Assembly (NCBI RefSeq): GCF_008580665.1
Contig: NZ_BKDJ01000001.1
Location: forward strand, 496,001 to 560,000
From: Zafaria cholistanensis
Lineage (GTDB): Bacteria > Actinomycetota > Actinomycetes > Actinomycetales > Micrococcaceae
Length of the DNA: 64,000 nt
Direction: 5' to 3'
Of the stretch, positions 52,435 through 62,666 are shown in pieces. The notes below the pieces were generated by a model. The model was given only the letters and a program-made list of their open reading frames with translations. It did no database searches and was not told the DNA's origin. The first letter of the stretch is position 1; each line of letters begins with the position of its first letter. A program made the translations under genes and the position numbers.

Positions 52435-54981
52435 CTACTTGTCCGCGTCCTGTGCCCGAAGGGCGCGGACAATCCCGTCCCGGCTTTCCACCACCAGCCG
52501 CTGCAGCGCCGGGATGTCGGTTCCGAGCTCTTCCAGGAACCTGTCCGTCAGCTCCAGCGTCGCCTGGCTGGTCTGGCGGGACGGGTAGAGCCCCACCACG
52601 ATCTGCTGGGCGATCTCATGGCTCTTCGTCTCCCACACCCGGCGCGCCACGGCGAAGTAGTCCTGCGCGAAGGGGGCGATCAGGTCCGCGTCGTGCACGC
52701 GGTTGAACCCGGCAATCGCGCTGCGCTGCTGCAGGTTGGACAGGGTGCCCTCCACCACGATCGCGTGCCAGGCGGCCTTCTTGGCCTCCAGCGTGGGGAT
52801 GGCGGCCTTGGCCGCCTCGGCTGCCAGGCGGCCGTTGGCGGTGTTGTCCCGGCGCAGTTCGGCATCGATCTCCGGCTGGCCGGCGCGGGCGCCGGTGACC
52901 AGCGAGGTGAGCAGCTCCCAGCGCAGGTCCGTGTCCACGGCCAGGCCCTCAAGCACGCGCGAGCCGTCGTAAAGCCCGGTGACGATGTCCAACTGCTCCG
53001 GCGACTGCGCGCGGGAGGCGAACGCCTTGACCAGCTGCAGCTGTGCGTCGGAAGCCGGCGCCGCGGCCGCGGCCAGTTCCCAGAGGCTGTCTGCGGCCGC
53101 GACGGCGATCGCCCGGCGGTCCCCGGCGGACACGTAGTAGTCCAGCGTGGTGGCCAACTGGCGCAGCAGCACCTGGACCACCGAGGAGTCGGTCTCGTAC
53201 GCGATGTTGCGCAGCACCAGTTCCACATAGTCCCGCGCGGCCGTCTCGCCGTCGCGCGCCGCGTCCCATGCCGCACCCCAGACCAGGGTGCGCGGCAGTG
53301 ACTGCGCAAAGTCCTTCAGGTGCGTCCGGGCGGCCTTCAGGGAGGCCGGGTCCAGCCGGATCTTCGCGTAGGCCAGGTCGTCGTCGTTCAGCAGCACCAG
53401 GGCCGGGCGCCGGCGCCCGGCAAGGGCGGGCACCTCGGTGCGCTCCCCGGCCACGTCCAGTTCCTCGCGGTGCGTGCGGACCAGCCGGCCGGCGTCGTCC
53501 AGGTCATAGAAGCCGACGGCGAGGCGGTGCGGGCGGATGGTCGGGTGCTCCTGCGGCGCTGACTGCAGGATCGCGAAGGAGGTGATGGTCCCCTCCCCGT
53601 CCACGCCGATCTCCGGCTCCAGCTTGTTCACCCCCGCAGTCTCCAGCCACAGCCGGCCCCATTCGGAGAGGTCGCGTCCGCTGGAGGCCTCCAGTTCGGC
53701 CATCAGGTCCGGCAGTTCGGTGTTTGACCAGGCGTGCTTGCCGAAGTAGGAGCGCACCCCGGCCATGAACTGTTCCTGGCCCACCCAGGCGACCAGCTGG
53801 CGCAGCACCGAGGCGCCCTTGGCGTAGGTGATGCCGTCGAAGTTGACCTGGACGTCCTCGAGGTCGTTGATCTCGGCGATGATCGGGTGCGTGGAGGGCA
53901 GCTGGTCCTGGCGGTAGGCCCAGGACTTTTCCATGGAGGAGAAGGTGGTCCAGGCGTTGGCGAACTCAGTGTTTTCCGCCGCGGCCAGGGTGGACATGAA
54001 CTCCGCGAAGGACTCGTTCAGCCACAGGTCGTTCCACCAGCGCATGGTCACCAGGTCGCCAAACCACATGTGGGCCAGCTCGTGCAGCACGGTGATGGCG
54101 CGGCGCTCGATGGTGGCCTCGGGAACCTTGGAGCGGAAGATGTAGGTCTCCAGGAACGTCACGGCCCCGGCGTTCTCCATGGCGCCGGCGTTGAACTCGG
54201 GCACGAAGAGCTGGTCGTACTTCGGGAACGGGTAGGGGGTGCCGAACTGCTTCTCGAAGAACTCGAAGCCCTGGCGGGTGAGGCGGAAGATGTTCTCCGC
54301 GTCCAGGTGCTCCATCAGGGACCTGCGGGCAAACACCCCCAGCGGAATGGTGCGCCCGTCGGAGCTGGTGAGCTCGCTGTGCACCGCCTGGTAGGGACCG
54401 GCAACCAGCGCGGTCACGTAGGAGGACATCGGCAGGGTCGGCTCGAACGCCCAGGTGGCGGAGCCGTCCGCGCCCGGCTGCGGCGCCGGGGTGGGGGAGT
54501 TGGAGATGACGTCCCAGTGCGCAGGGGCGGTAACGGTGAAGCGGAAGGCCGCCTTCAGGTCCGGCTGCTCAAAAACGGCGAACATGCGCCGGGAGTCCGG
54601 GACCTCGAACTGGGTGTAGAGGTAGACCTCGTTGTCGACCGGGTCCACGAAGCGGTGCAGGCCCTCGCCGGTGTTCATGTAGAGGGCATCGGCGACGACG
54701 GTCAGTTCATTGGCTGCGGCCAGGTCCGGCAGCTGGATGCGCACCCCGTCGGAGACCTCCGCCGGGTCGAGGCTGCGGCCATTGAGGACCACCGAGTGGA
54801 CGGTGTCGGTGACGGCGTCGATGAAGGTGGAGGCGCCGGCCTCCGCCCGGAAGCGGACGGTGGTGGTGGAGCCGAAGACGCGGTCGCCGCGGGTCAGGTC
54901 AAGGACGACCTCGTAGGATTCGACGTCCAGCAGGGCTGCGCGGGCGCGTGCCTCGTCGCGGGTGAGATTCAAGCCTGGCAA
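52435..54981 (-). CDS. pepN: aminopeptidase N
   Basis: PepN is a zinc M1-family aminopeptidase that trims N-terminal residues from peptides. The 848-residue protein has the substrate motif GAMEN (about 266-270), zinc site HELAH (about 300-304) and the downstream Glu in LNESFAEF (about 323), followed by the ERAP1-like helical C-terminal domain. I chose TTG 54981, since GGAGGAG lies 9 nt upstream and the protein then opens MPGLNLTRDEA as in relatives. A GTG 45 nt earlier lies upstream of that site. It diverges from rpiB. Confidence 0.95.
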   Translation of the reverse strand: MPGLNLTRDEARARAALLDVESYEVVLDLTRGDRVFGSTTTVRFRAEAGASTFIDAVTDTVHSVVLNGRSLDPAEVSDGVRIQLPDLAAANELTVVADALYMNTGEGLHRFVDPVDNEVYLYTQFEVPDSRRMFAVFEQPDLKAAFRFTVTAPAHWDVISNSPTPAPQPGADGSATWAFEPTLPMSSYVTALVAGPYQAVHSELTSSDGRTIPLGVFARRSLMEHLDAENIFRLTRQGFEFFEKQFGTPYPFPKYDQLFVPEFNAGAMENAGAVTFLETYIFRSKVPEATIERRAITVLHELAHMWFGDLVTMRWWNDLWLNESFAEFMSTLAAAENTEFANAWTTFSSMEKSWAYRQDQLPSTHPIIAEINDLEDVQVNFDGITYAKGASVLRQLVAWVGQEQFMAGVRSYFGKHAWSNTELPDLMAELEASSGRDLSEWGRLWLETAGVNKLEPEIGVDGEGTITSFAILQSAPQEHPTIRPHRLAVGFYDLDDAGRLVRTHREELDVAGERTEVPALAGRRRPALVLLNDDDLAYAKIRLDPASLKAARTHLKDFAQSLPRTLVWGAAWDAARDGETAARDYVELVLRNIAYETDSSVVQVLLRQLATTLDYYVSAGDRRAIAVAAADSLWELAAAAAPASDAQLQLVKAFASRAQSPEQLDIVTGLYDGSRVLEGLAVDTDLRWELLTSLVTGARAGQPEIDAELRRDNTANGRLAAEAAKAAIPTLEAKKAAWHAIVVEGTLSNLQQRSAIAGFNRVHDADLIAPFAQDYFAVARRVWETKSHEIAQQIVVGLYPSRQTSQATLELTDRFLEELGTDIPALQRLVVESRDGIVRALRAQDADK

Positions 54982-55157
54982 CTTCGGGGCCTCCTCCGGG
55001 GCGCGGCGCCCCGAAAGGGGCCGCACATGATGTGAAACAGCTATTGAACAATGGAACGGATTCTCTCACCCCGGCGGCTCCGGCAACACCCCGCCATGCC
55101 GGGGAATGCCAGTAGGCTGGTCAGCGACATTCAGCCACCCATCCCAAGGATCACTCC

Positions 55158-55631
55158 ATGCGCGTCCACATCGCCACCGACCACGCCGGGCTCGAGCTCA
55201 GCGCCCACCTTGCCGAGCACCTGGCCGCCAACGGACACGAGGTCATCGACCACGGCCCCGCCGCCTACGACCCCGAAGACGACTACCCGGCGTTCTGCAT
55301 CCGCGCCGCGCTCGCCGTCGTCGCCGACCAGGAGGCGGGCGTCCAGGCGCTCGGCATCGTGCTGGGCGGTTCGGGCAACGGCGAGCAGATCGCCGCCAAC
55401 AAGGTCAGGGGAGTCCGCGCCGCGCTGGCCTGGAACCTGGACACCGCACGCCTGGCGCGCGGGCACAACGACGCGAACGTCGTCGCCCTGGGCGGGCGCC
55501 AGCACACCCTCGAGGAGGCCACCGCGCTGGTGGACGCCTTCCTGGCCGAGCCGTTCAGCGGCGCAGAGCGCCACGTGCGCCGGATCGGCAAGATCGCCAC
55601 CTACGAAACCACCGGGGAGATTGTCGACTAG
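55158..55631 (+). CDS. rpiB: ribose-5-phosphate isomerase B
   Basis: RpiB interconverts ribose 5-phosphate and ribulose 5-phosphate in the pentose phosphate pathway. The 157-residue protein has the RpiB/LacA fold: IATDHAGLEL with Asp 8 and His 9, the DYPAFC segment, GSGNGEQIAANK (phosphate loop), and HNDANVVALGGR. It is of the actinobacterial type that uses Glu instead of Cys as base. The ATG has AAGGA upstream and TAGGCT lies about 45 bp before it. It is coupled to the glycosylase gene by TAGATG. Confidence 0.95.
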   Translation: MRVHIATDHAGLELSAHLAEHLAANGHEVIDHGPAAYDPEDDYPAFCIRAALAVVADQEAGVQALGIVLGGSGNGEQIAANKVRGVRAALAWNLDTARLARGHNDANVVALGGRQHTLEEATALVDAFLAEPFSGAERHVRRIGKIATYETTGEIVD

Positions 55632-56546
55632 ATGCCGGAAGGACACTCGGTCCACCGCCTGGCCCGGCAGTTCGCCGACGTCTTCGGGGGCCAGGCGCTG
55701 GCCGTCTCCAGCCCGCAGGGCCGTTTCGCGGCCGGCGCGGCCCGGATCGACGGCGCCCGCCTGGCCTCCGCCGAGGCCCACGGCAAGCAGCTCTTCCTCG
55801 GCTTCGACAACGGGCTGCTGCTGCGGGTCCACCTGGGCCTGTATGGCGCGTGGGACTTCGGCGGCGACGACACGTTCCGCGGGGCCTCCAGCATCGGCGC
55901 GCCGCGGCGGATCGGCGAACGCGAGGCGTACGACGGCGCCGCGCCGGCCCCGTACGCCGGCCCGCCGGCCCCCACGGGCCAGGTGCGGGCCCGGCTGGTG
56001 TCCCCACACGGCTGGGCCGACCTGCGCGGGCCTGCCGCCTGCGAGGTCCTCACCCCCGCCGAGGCGGCCGCGGTACGCGCCAGGCTGGGGCCGGACCCGC
56101 TGCGCCGCCCGGATTCGGGGTGGGAGGACGGCGGGCCGGAGGAGTTTGTCCGGCGCCTGCGGAAGCGGTCGGTCATCGTCGGCACCCTGCTGATGGACCA
56201 GTCGGTGGTGGCCGGGATTGGCAACATCTACCGCGCCGAGGCGCTGTTCCGCCAGGGGCTGGACCCGTGGAGGCGCGGGCGGGACGTGGGGCCCGGGCAG
56301 GCCCTGGCGCTGTGGGAGGACATTGCCTCCACCATGGCCGACGGCGTGCGCCAGGGGCGGATCGTCACCACCCGGCCCGCGGATCGCACCGATGCGGCGG
56401 CCCCGCTGTGGCCGGACAACGCCCACTACGTCTACCAGCGCCAGGGCCGTCCCTGCCGGATCTGCGCCGGCCCGGTGGCCGTCACCGACCTGGCCGCCCG
56501 CAAGCTCTACTGGTGCCCCCGCTGCCAGGGGGCCGGCCCGCGCTGA
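55632..56546 (+). CDS. Fpg/Nei-family DNA glycosylase
   Basis: This 304-residue bifunctional DNA glycosylase/AP lyase removes oxidised bases. The N-terminus MPEGHSVHRLA has the catalytic Pro2 and Glu3; PEGH and not PELP points to the Nei/Nei2 branch. A H2TH region lies around VVAGIGNIYRAEALFRQG, and a C-terminal zinc finger has CRICAGP ... YWCPRCQ. A low-complexity Ala/Pro stretch near residue 105 is not in most relatives. The ATG directly follows the rpiB stop (TAGATG), so translation is coupled. Confidence 0.93.
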   Translation: MPEGHSVHRLARQFADVFGGQALAVSSPQGRFAAGAARIDGARLASAEAHGKQLFLGFDNGLLLRVHLGLYGAWDFGGDDTFRGASSIGAPRRIGEREAYDGAAPAPYAGPPAPTGQVRARLVSPHGWADLRGPAACEVLTPAEAAAVRARLGPDPLRRPDSGWEDGGPEEFVRRLRKRSVIVGTLLMDQSVVAGIGNIYRAEALFRQGLDPWRRGRDVGPGQALALWEDIASTMADGVRQGRIVTTRPADRTDAAAPLWPDNAHYVYQRQGRPCRICAGPVAVTDLAARKLYWCPRCQGAGPR

Positions 56547-56600
56547 GGCCCGGGCGGGGCGCCCGGGGCGGGCGCCGCCGTCGTGCCCGGCCCGCAACGC

Positions 56601-56638
56601 GCGAAGGGCCCCGATCCGGGTGGATCGGGGCCCTTCGC
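56601..56638. terminator. terminator between the glycosylase gene and tRNA-Gly
   Basis: A perfect 17-bp stem (56601-56617 with 56622-56638) with a four-base loop lies between two convergent units. Confidence 0.87.
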
Positions 56639-56643
56639 TGCGG

Positions 56644-56714
56644 AGGGGATGACGGGAATCGAACCCGCGTAATCAGTTTGGAAGACTGAGGCTCTACCAT
56701 TGAGCTACATCCCC
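56644..56714 (-). tRNA. tRNA-Gly (anticodon TCC)
   Basis: Acceptor GGGGATG pairs with CATCCCC. The anticodon stem CAGT/ACTG encloses CTTCCAA, giving TCC, and the T-loop is GTTCGATTC. No CCA is encoded. The 71-nt length is normal for tRNA-Gly. Confidence 0.95.
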
Positions 56715-56894
56715 GCGGCCGTTCGGGGAACCCCCGCGGCGACGTTGAAGACTCTAGCAGCCGCGCCGGAGCGCGGGCAAATTCCGGCACGTCCGGCAGG
56801 GTTTAGCGGCGCCGGAAGGGCGCGCGGGGCGGAAATTGCGCGGATGATTAGTCGTTGGGGCCGGGTTTTGCATACACTGGCACCTGCACTAATT

Positions 56895-56970
<76 letters not shown>

Positions 56971-57062
56971 TCTGAATGAAAACCCTTGCCACAGGTCGTT
57001 TCGGTTTTGGCGGGGTGCCGTCCAGACTGTCAACGATTCAGACAATTCAGGAGAACTACGCC

Positions 57063-58433
57063 GTGAAGAGCGCCGTCGAAAACCTCACCCCGACCCGGGT
57101 CAAGCTCACTGTCGAGGTTCCCTTCGAGGAACTGAAGCCGGGTATCGACGCGGCCTACAAGACCATCGCCGGCCAGATCCAGGTCCCGGGCTTCCGCAAG
57201 GGCAAGGTTCCCAACCGCCTGATCGACCAGCGCGTTGGCCGCGGCTACGTTCTGGAGACCGCCATCAACGAGGGCCTGAACGGCTTCTACCAAAAGGCCG
57301 TCGCCGAAGCGGACATCATCCCGCTGTCCCGCCCCGAGGTGGAGATCACCGAGGTCCCCGCCGCCGAGGCCGCCGAGGGCGAGGGCCAGCTGGCCTTCCA
57401 GGTCGAGGTCGACATCCGTCCGTCCATCGAGCTGCCGGACTACGCCGGCCTCGAGGTTACCGTTGACGCCGTGGAAGCCTCCGACGAGGACGTCGAGAAG
57501 GCCCTTGAGGACCTGCGCGGCCGCTTCGGCACGCTGAAGTCCGTCGAGCGCCCGGCTGCCGAGGGCGACTTCATCACCCTGGACCTGACGGCCTCCATCG
57601 ACGGCGAGGAGATCGACGCCGCCCAGGGCCTGTCCTACCAGGTCGGCTCCGGCACCATGCTTGAGGGCCTGGACGAGGCCGTCGCCGGGCTGTCCGCCGG
57701 CGAGGACGCCACGTTCGAGACCAAGCTGGCCGGCGGCGAGCACGCCGGCCAGGACGCCCAGGTCAAGGTCGTCGTCACCGCCGTCAAGGAGCGCGAGCTG
57801 CCCGAGGCCAACGACGACTTCGCCCAGCTGGCTTCCGAGTTCGACACCATCGCCGAGCTGCGCGAGGACCTGGCCAGGCAGGCCGCCGCCGACAAGCTGA
57901 CGGAGCAGGGCGTCCAGGCCCGCGACAAGGTGCTGGAGAAGCTCGTCGGACTGGTCGAGGTTCCGGTTCCGGAATCGATCGTCACCGAGCAGGTCGAGCA
58001 GCACTTCGAGCAGGGCGGCCACGGCGAGGGCGAGCACGACACCGAGGAGCACCGCGCCGAGGTCAAGGAAAACACCGAGAACGCCTTCCGCAACGAGGTC
58101 ATCCTCGACGCCGTTGCCGAGAAGGAGGAGATCGGCGTCGCCCAGTCCGAGCTCATCGACTACATCGTCCAGACCGCCGGCCAGTACGGCATGGACCCCA
58201 ACCAGTTCGCGCAGATGCTCGACGGCGCCGGCCAGGTTCCGATGATCGTCGGCGAGGTGCGCCGCCGCAAGGCGCTGGCCAAGGTCCTGGAGCTGGCCAA
58301 GGTCACCGACACCGAGGGCAAGGAAGTCGACCTGAGCACCTTCGTGCGCCCGGCCGGCGAGTCCGCCTCTTCGGTGTCCTCCGCCTCCTCCGCTTCTTCG
58401 GCCTCCTCCGCTTCGGCGGCGTCGGCCGAGTAG
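57063..58433 (+). CDS. tig: trigger factor
   Basis: Trigger factor is a ribosome-bound chaperone and prolyl isomerase. The 456-residue protein has the ribosome-binding N-domain with [12 protein letters not shown] (near residue 40), an FKBP-type PPIase domain (about 155-245), and a helical C-domain. The tail ends in Ser/Ala triplets ([10 protein letters not shown]) built from 9-bp steps, a form of simple-repeat growth at the gene end. The GTG has AGGAG 9 nt upstream. It is 93 bp after tRNA-Pro and leads the tig-clpP1-clpP2-clpX group. Confidence 0.96.
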   Translation: MKSAVENLTPTRVKLTVEVPFEELKPGIDAAYKTIAGQIQVPGFRKGKVPNRLIDQRVGRGYVLETAINEGLNGFYQKAVAEADIIPLSRPEVEITEVPAAEAAEGEGQLAFQVEVDIRPSIELPDYAGLEVTVDAVEASDEDVEKALEDLRGRFGTLKSVERPAAEGDFITLDLTASIDGEEIDAAQGLSYQVGSGTMLEGLDEAVAGLSAGEDATFETKLAGGEHAGQDAQVKVVVTAVKERELPEANDDFAQLASEFDTIAELREDLARQAAADKLTEQGVQARDKVLEKLVGLVEVPVPESIVTEQVEQHFEQGGHGEGEHDTEEHRAEVKENTENAFRNEVILDAVAEKEEIGVAQSELIDYIVQTAGQYGMDPNQFAQMLDGAGQVPMIVGEVRRRKALAKVLELAKVTDTEGKEVDLSTFVRPAGESASSVSSASSASSASSASAASAE

Positions 58434-58669
58434 CCACCCGGCGCGGCGCCGCACAGGCCGCGTCCGCTGCGGGGCCGTCCTTCGGGGCGGCCCCGCAGCC
58501 GTTTAAGCGCCCGGTGACAGGGGGCGCGGGGTATGCGCCGTCAGCGAACAGCCGAACGTCGCGCCCCCGGCGGCGCGTGTCAGGCAGTAGTCTCATCTGC
58601 AGAAAGAGCGCTTGAAAGCCGCAGGCCGACGGTCCGCGGAACAAGGCACCACGGAGAGGTATTCGAAGC

Positions 58670-59293
58670 ATGTCCCATGAATCCCGCACCCCCACGATGG
58701 CGTCGGTCGACCCGGCCAGCCGCGAGGACTACATCTACAACCGGCTCCTGAAGGAGCGCATCATTTGGTTGGGTTCCGAGGTTGCCGATTCGAACGCCAA
58801 CGCGATCTGCTCCCAGTTGCTCCTGCTTTCCGCGGAGGACCCGGAGAAGGACATCTACCTCTACATCAACTCCCCGGGCGGATCCATCACCGCCGGCATG
58901 GCCATCTACGACACGATGCAGTACATCCCGAACGACGTCGTGACCGTCGCCACCGGCCTGGCCGCCTCGATGGGCCAGTTCCTGCTCTCCTCGGGCACCA
59001 AGGGCAAGCGCTACGCGACCCCCAACGCCCGCATCCTGATGCACCAGCCCTCCGGCGGCATCGGCGGCACCGCCTCCGACATCCGCATCCAGGCGGAACT
59101 GATCCTGCACATGAAGAAGGTCATGTCCGAGTTGACGGCCGAGCAGACGGGCCAGACCGTGGACACCATCCTGCGCGATAACGAGCGCGACAAGTGGTTC
59201 ACCGCCACCGAGGGCCTGGAGTACGGCTTCTTCGACCACATCGCCCAGAACTCGGGCACCGTGTCCGGCGGCGGCGGCGTCGCCGCCAAGTAG
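58670..59293 (+). CDS. clpP1: ATP-dependent Clp protease proteolytic subunit ClpP1
   Basis: ClpP1 is the first of two ClpP subunits that form a mixed tetradecamer in actinobacteria. The 207-residue protein has nucleophile Ser about 100 in GLAASMGQF, His about 125 in LMHQP, and a short Gly-rich C-terminus (SGGGGVAAK). AGAGGTATTCGAAGC precedes the ATG, with GAGAGG as a distant ribosome-binding site. It lies 236 bp after tig and 35 bp before clpP2. Confidence 0.95.
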   Translation: MSHESRTPTMASVDPASREDYIYNRLLKERIIWLGSEVADSNANAICSQLLLLSAEDPEKDIYLYINSPGGSITAGMAIYDTMQYIPNDVVTVATGLAASMGQFLLSSGTKGKRYATPNARILMHQPSGGIGGTASDIRIQAELILHMKKVMSELTAEQTGQTVDTILRDNERDKWFTATEGLEYGFFDHIAQNSGTVSGGGGVAAK

Positions 59294-59328
59294 CCCACGG
59301 TCCAGAGCACAGATTCCCAGGAGACACG

Positions 59329-59988
59329 ATGAACTTCACCCCCTCCGGCACCGCCGGCCAGATGCCCAGCTCCCGCTACGTGCTGCCGCAGTTCGAGGAG
59401 CGCACCCCCTACGGCTTCAAGCGCCAGGACCCGTACGCCAAGCTCTTCGAGGACCGCATCGTTTTCCTCGGCGCCCAGGTGGACGACGCCTCCGCCGACG
59501 ACGTCATGGCGCAGCTGCTGGTCCTGGAGTCGATGGACCCGGAGCGCGACATCACGCTCTACATCAACTCCCCGGGCGGCTCCTTCACGGCCATGACGGC
59601 CATCTACGACACCATGCAGTTCATCCGCCCGGAGGTGCAGACGGTGTGCCTGGGCCAGGCCGCCAGCGCCGCCGCGGTGCTGCTCTCCGCCGGCGCGCCG
59701 GGCAAGCGCCTGGCGCTGCCGAACGCGCGCGTGCTGATCCACCAGCCGGCCATGGGCGGCGGAGAGCGCGGCACGGCCACCGACCTGCAGATCCAGGCCG
59801 AGGAAGTCATGCGCATGCGCACCTGGCTGGAGACCACGCTCGCGGGCCACAGCAACCGCAGCCCGGAGCAGGTCGGCCAGGACATTGAGCGGGACCTGTA
59901 CATGACGGCCGAGGACGCCAAGTCCTACGGGCTCATCGACGAGGTCCTCGTGCCGCGCAAGATGAAGCCGCAGGCCATTTCCAGCTAG
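59329..59988 (+). CDS. clpP2: ATP-dependent Clp protease proteolytic subunit ClpP2
   Basis: ClpP2 is the second, non-identical ClpP subunit; in mycobacteria it is the one that docks ClpX or ClpC1. The 219-residue protein has Ser about 113 in [10 protein letters not shown], His about 138 in LIHQP, and a longer N-terminal segment than ClpP1 ([21 protein letters not shown]). AGGAG lies 8 nt before the ATG. The 35-bp gap after clpP1 indicates one transcript. The Gln-Ala around the nucleophile differ from ClpP1, as in other actinobacterial pairs. Confidence 0.95.
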   Translation: MNFTPSGTAGQMPSSRYVLPQFEERTPYGFKRQDPYAKLFEDRIVFLGAQVDDASADDVMAQLLVLESMDPERDITLYINSPGGSFTAMTAIYDTMQFIRPEVQTVCLGQAASAAAVLLSAGAPGKRLALPNARVLIHQPAMGGGERGTATDLQIQAEEVMRMRTWLETTLAGHSNRSPEQVGQDIERDLYMTAEDAKSYGLIDEVLVPRKMKPQAISS

Positions 59989-60155
59989 CCCGGCCCGTAC
60001 CGGGCCCGCGACGGGTGGCCGGCCGGCACCGAACGTGCCGCCGGCCCTCCGTCTCGGGAAACTGTCAGCCATCTGGCCTACAGTGGGAAGAAAGTCATGT
60101 GGCCCGGGCCGGTACCGGGCCACGCACCAAGCACCAGATAAAGGGGTCGGACACG

Positions 60156-61445
60156 ATGGCACGCATGGGTGAAAGCTCGGATCTGCTCAAGTGTTCCTTT
60201 TGCGGCAAGAGCCAGAAGCAGGTTCGCAAGCTGATCGCCGGCCCCGGGGTCTACATCTGCACGGAATGCATCGAACTGTGCAACGAGATCATCGACGAGG
60301 AGCTCGCCGAGGTCGAGGAGGGCGCGGAGTTCGAGCTGCCCAAGCCCCGCGAGATCTTCGATTTCCTGCAGGAGTACGTGATCGGGCAGGAGGGCGCCAA
60401 GCGTTCGCTCGCGGTGGCCGTGTACAACCACTACAAGCGCATCCAGGCCGGCCACGGGCCGAAGACCGGCAGCCTCGGCGACTCCCACCCGCTGGACGAG
60501 GTCGAGGTCGCCAAGTCCAACATCCTGCTGATCGGACCCACGGGCTGCGGTAAGACCTACCTCGCCCAGACCCTGGCCCGCCGCCTCAACGTCCCGTTTG
60601 CCGTGGCCGACGCCACCGCGCTGACCGAGGCCGGATACGTCGGCGAGGACGTGGAGAACATCCTCCTCAAGCTCATCCAGGCCGCCGACTACGACGTCAA
60701 GAAGGCCGAGCAGGGCATCATCTACATTGACGAGATCGACAAGATCTCACGCAAGAGCGAGAACCCCTCGATCACCCGCGATGTTTCCGGCGAGGGCGTC
60801 CAGCAGGCGCTGCTGAAGATCCTGGAGGGCACGGTCGCCTCCGTTCCGCCGCAGGGCGGGCGCAAGCATCCGCACCAGGAGTTCATCCAGATCGACACCA
60901 CCAACGTGCTGTTCATTGTGGCCGGCGCGTTTGCGGGCCTGGAAGAGATCATCGGATCCCGGGCGGGCCGCAAGGGCATCGGGTTCGGCGCGCCCCTCAC
61001 CGCGCTGCGCAGCGACGCGGTCTCCTACGGCGACGTGCGCCCGGAGGACCTGCTCAAGTTCGGCCTGATCCCCGAGTTCATCGGCCGCCTGCCGGTGATC
61101 ACCACCGTCGAGAACCTTGACCGCCCGGCCCTGATCCAGATCCTGACCGAGCCCCGGAACGCCCTGGTGAAGCAGTACCAGAAGATGTTCCGCATCGACG
61201 GGGTGGACCTGGCCTTCGAGCCCGACGCCCTGGAAGCCATCGCCGACCTCGCGCTCGACCGGGGCACCGGGGCCCGCGGCCTGCGGGCCATTCTCGAAGA
61301 GGTCCTGGGCCCGGTGATGTTCGAACTCCCCGGCCGCGACGACGTCGCCGAGGTGGTCATCACCTCCGAGGTGGTCACCGGCGGCGCTCCGCCCACCCTG
61401 ATTTCCCACGAGGTCCGTGACAAGCGCCGGACCAAGTCGGCCTAG
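60156..61445 (+). CDS. clpX: ATP-dependent unfoldase ClpX
   Basis: ClpX is an AAA+ ring that recognises and unfolds ssrA- and other tagged proteins for ClpP. The 429-residue protein has an N-terminal zinc-binding domain (Cys 13, 16, 35, 38), Walker A GPTGCGKT (127-134), Walker [10 protein letters not shown], the pore loop GYVGED, and the IGF loop (GIGFGA) that plugs into ClpP. The ATG at 60156 follows AAGGGG; a second ATG is at 60165. It is 167 bp after clpP2, and a separate promoter is possible. Confidence 0.97.
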   Translation: MARMGESSDLLKCSFCGKSQKQVRKLIAGPGVYICTECIELCNEIIDEELAEVEEGAEFELPKPREIFDFLQEYVIGQEGAKRSLAVAVYNHYKRIQAGHGPKTGSLGDSHPLDEVEVAKSNILLIGPTGCGKTYLAQTLARRLNVPFAVADATALTEAGYVGEDVENILLKLIQAADYDVKKAEQGIIYIDEIDKISRKSENPSITRDVSGEGVQQALLKILEGTVASVPPQGGRKHPHQEFIQIDTTNVLFIVAGAFAGLEEIIGSRAGRKGIGFGAPLTALRSDAVSYGDVRPEDLLKFGLIPEFIGRLPVITTVENLDRPALIQILTEPRNALVKQYQKMFRIDGVDLAFEPDALEAIADLALDRGTGARGLRAILEEVLGPVMFELPGRDDVAEVVITSEVVTGGAPPTLISHEVRDKRRTKSA

Positions 61446-61550
61446 AACCCCTTCCGCCCGGCACCTCCAGTCTTTCCCGATACGCCCCGTGCGGGAAGCC
61501 GCGTCCCCCGCGCCCTGCACGGTTCCACCCCTACCAGCCCAGGAGGCCCC

Positions 61551-62165
61551 GTGTCCGAATCCACCCGCGTCGATTTCTGGTTCGACCCCATCTGCCCGTT
61601 TGCCTGGGTGACGTCGCGTTGGATCCTCGAGGTGGAAAAAGTCCGCCCCATCGACATCAAGTGGCATGTGATGAGCCTGTCCGTGCTGAACGAGGGCCGG
61701 GACCTGCCGGAGGAGTACCGCGAGATGATGGACCAGAGCTGGGGGCCGGTGCGCGTGGTCACCGCGGCCGCCGCGGAGCACGGCGACGGGGTCATCGGGC
61801 AGCTCTACACGGCGATGGGCACACTCCTGCACCAGGACGGGGTCGCCGACCGCAGCGAGGTCATCGCCCGCGCCCTTGAGGCCGTTGGCCTGCCCGCCGG
61901 CCTGGCGGCCGCGGCGGAGACGGACGCCCACGACGGCGCACTGCGCGCCAGCCACGAAAAAGGCATCTCCCAGGTGGGCGAGGACGTGGGCACGCCGATC
62001 GTCTCCCTCAACGGCACCGCCTTCTTCGGCCCGGTCATCACGCGGGTCCCCACCGGCGAGGACGCCGGAAGGATCTTCGACGGCGCCGTCGCGCTGGCCC
62101 AGTACCCGCACTTCTTCGAGATCAAGCGCACCCGCACGGAGCGTCCGGTCTTCGACCTGGGCTGA
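61551..62165 (+). CDS. DsbA-family (Rv2466c-like) oxidoreductase
   Basis: This 204-residue cytoplasmic thioredoxin-fold protein is of the mycothiol-dependent reductase type related to mycobacterial Rv2466c. It opens [17 protein letters not shown]. The active-site motif is CPFA, so the resolving Cys of the CPWC type is missing and a monothiol mechanism with mycothiol is likely (inference). A cis-Pro lies in VGTPIVSL. The GTG start is preceded by AGGAGG. It follows clpX by 105 bp on the same strand. Confidence 0.85.
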   Translation: MSESTRVDFWFDPICPFAWVTSRWILEVEKVRPIDIKWHVMSLSVLNEGRDLPEEYREMMDQSWGPVRVVTAAAAEHGDGVIGQLYTAMGTLLHQDGVADRSEVIARALEAVGLPAGLAAAAETDAHDGALRASHEKGISQVGEDVGTPIVSLNGTAFFGPVITRVPTGEDAGRIFDGAVALAQYPHFFEIKRTRTERPVFDLG

Positions 62166-62666
62166 TCCTGCCCCGGCTTCCGGGAACGCGTGCCCGGAAG
62201 CCATGCCTCAGGCGGTCAAGAGGGCCCTCCCACAAGGGGAGCGCCCCTGCGCTGGCCTGGGGCACAGCATTCGCCAAGGGGCTTGTGCGGCCCGTGGCGG
62301 AGGCGCACACTATCAGTACGCATCCCCACAAGATGCGGGGACGAAAGCCAAATCTTCAGTGACGGAAACGGGACTTCCTCCCCGGACCGGCCGCCAGCAA
62401 CGAGGCGGTAAGACCTGACTGAAATGGATTTCGTTCGGTTGGTAGTCATCGTTGCCAACTAGCCAAGATGAGTCGAAGCCCCTCCGACGGCAAAACGCCG
62501 AAGGGGCTTCCCCTCTTTAACGCACCCTTCTTTTAACGCCTTTCCCGCGAGGGCCCGCCTCCGGGGACAGACGGCGGAGGCCGCCACACCCGACGGGGTG
62601 TGGCGGCCTTCCTGTGGGGCGGCCTCGCAGTGTGCCCGCCTCCCTGCGAGGGGACGCGCGGCAGCG
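62166..62666. other. 500-bp gene-free region, possible small RNA
   Basis: No protein gene is credible in this 501-bp gap. The stretch 62300-62470 is AT-richer than its surroundings. It is followed by a hairpin (about 62476-62512, GAAGCCCC pairing with GGGGCTTC across a GCAAAACGC loop region) and CTCTTT, which could terminate a plus-strand transcript. A second hairpin (62578-62609) with a 14-bp stem is the likely valS terminator. It does not match tmRNA, 4.5S or 6S RNA as far as I can judge. Confidence 0.45.
62578..62609 (-). terminator. valS terminator hairpin
   Basis: A 14-bp stem (62578-62591 with 62596-62609) and a GACG loop lie 58 bp after the valS stop codon on the minus strand. Confidence 0.7.

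Noticed and set aside
62300-62517. tmRNA or 6S-like RNA in the gap before valS
   Set aside because: No tRNA-like ends, no encoded tag peptide and no long interrupted hairpin can be drawn with confidence, so it is reported only as an unexplained region.
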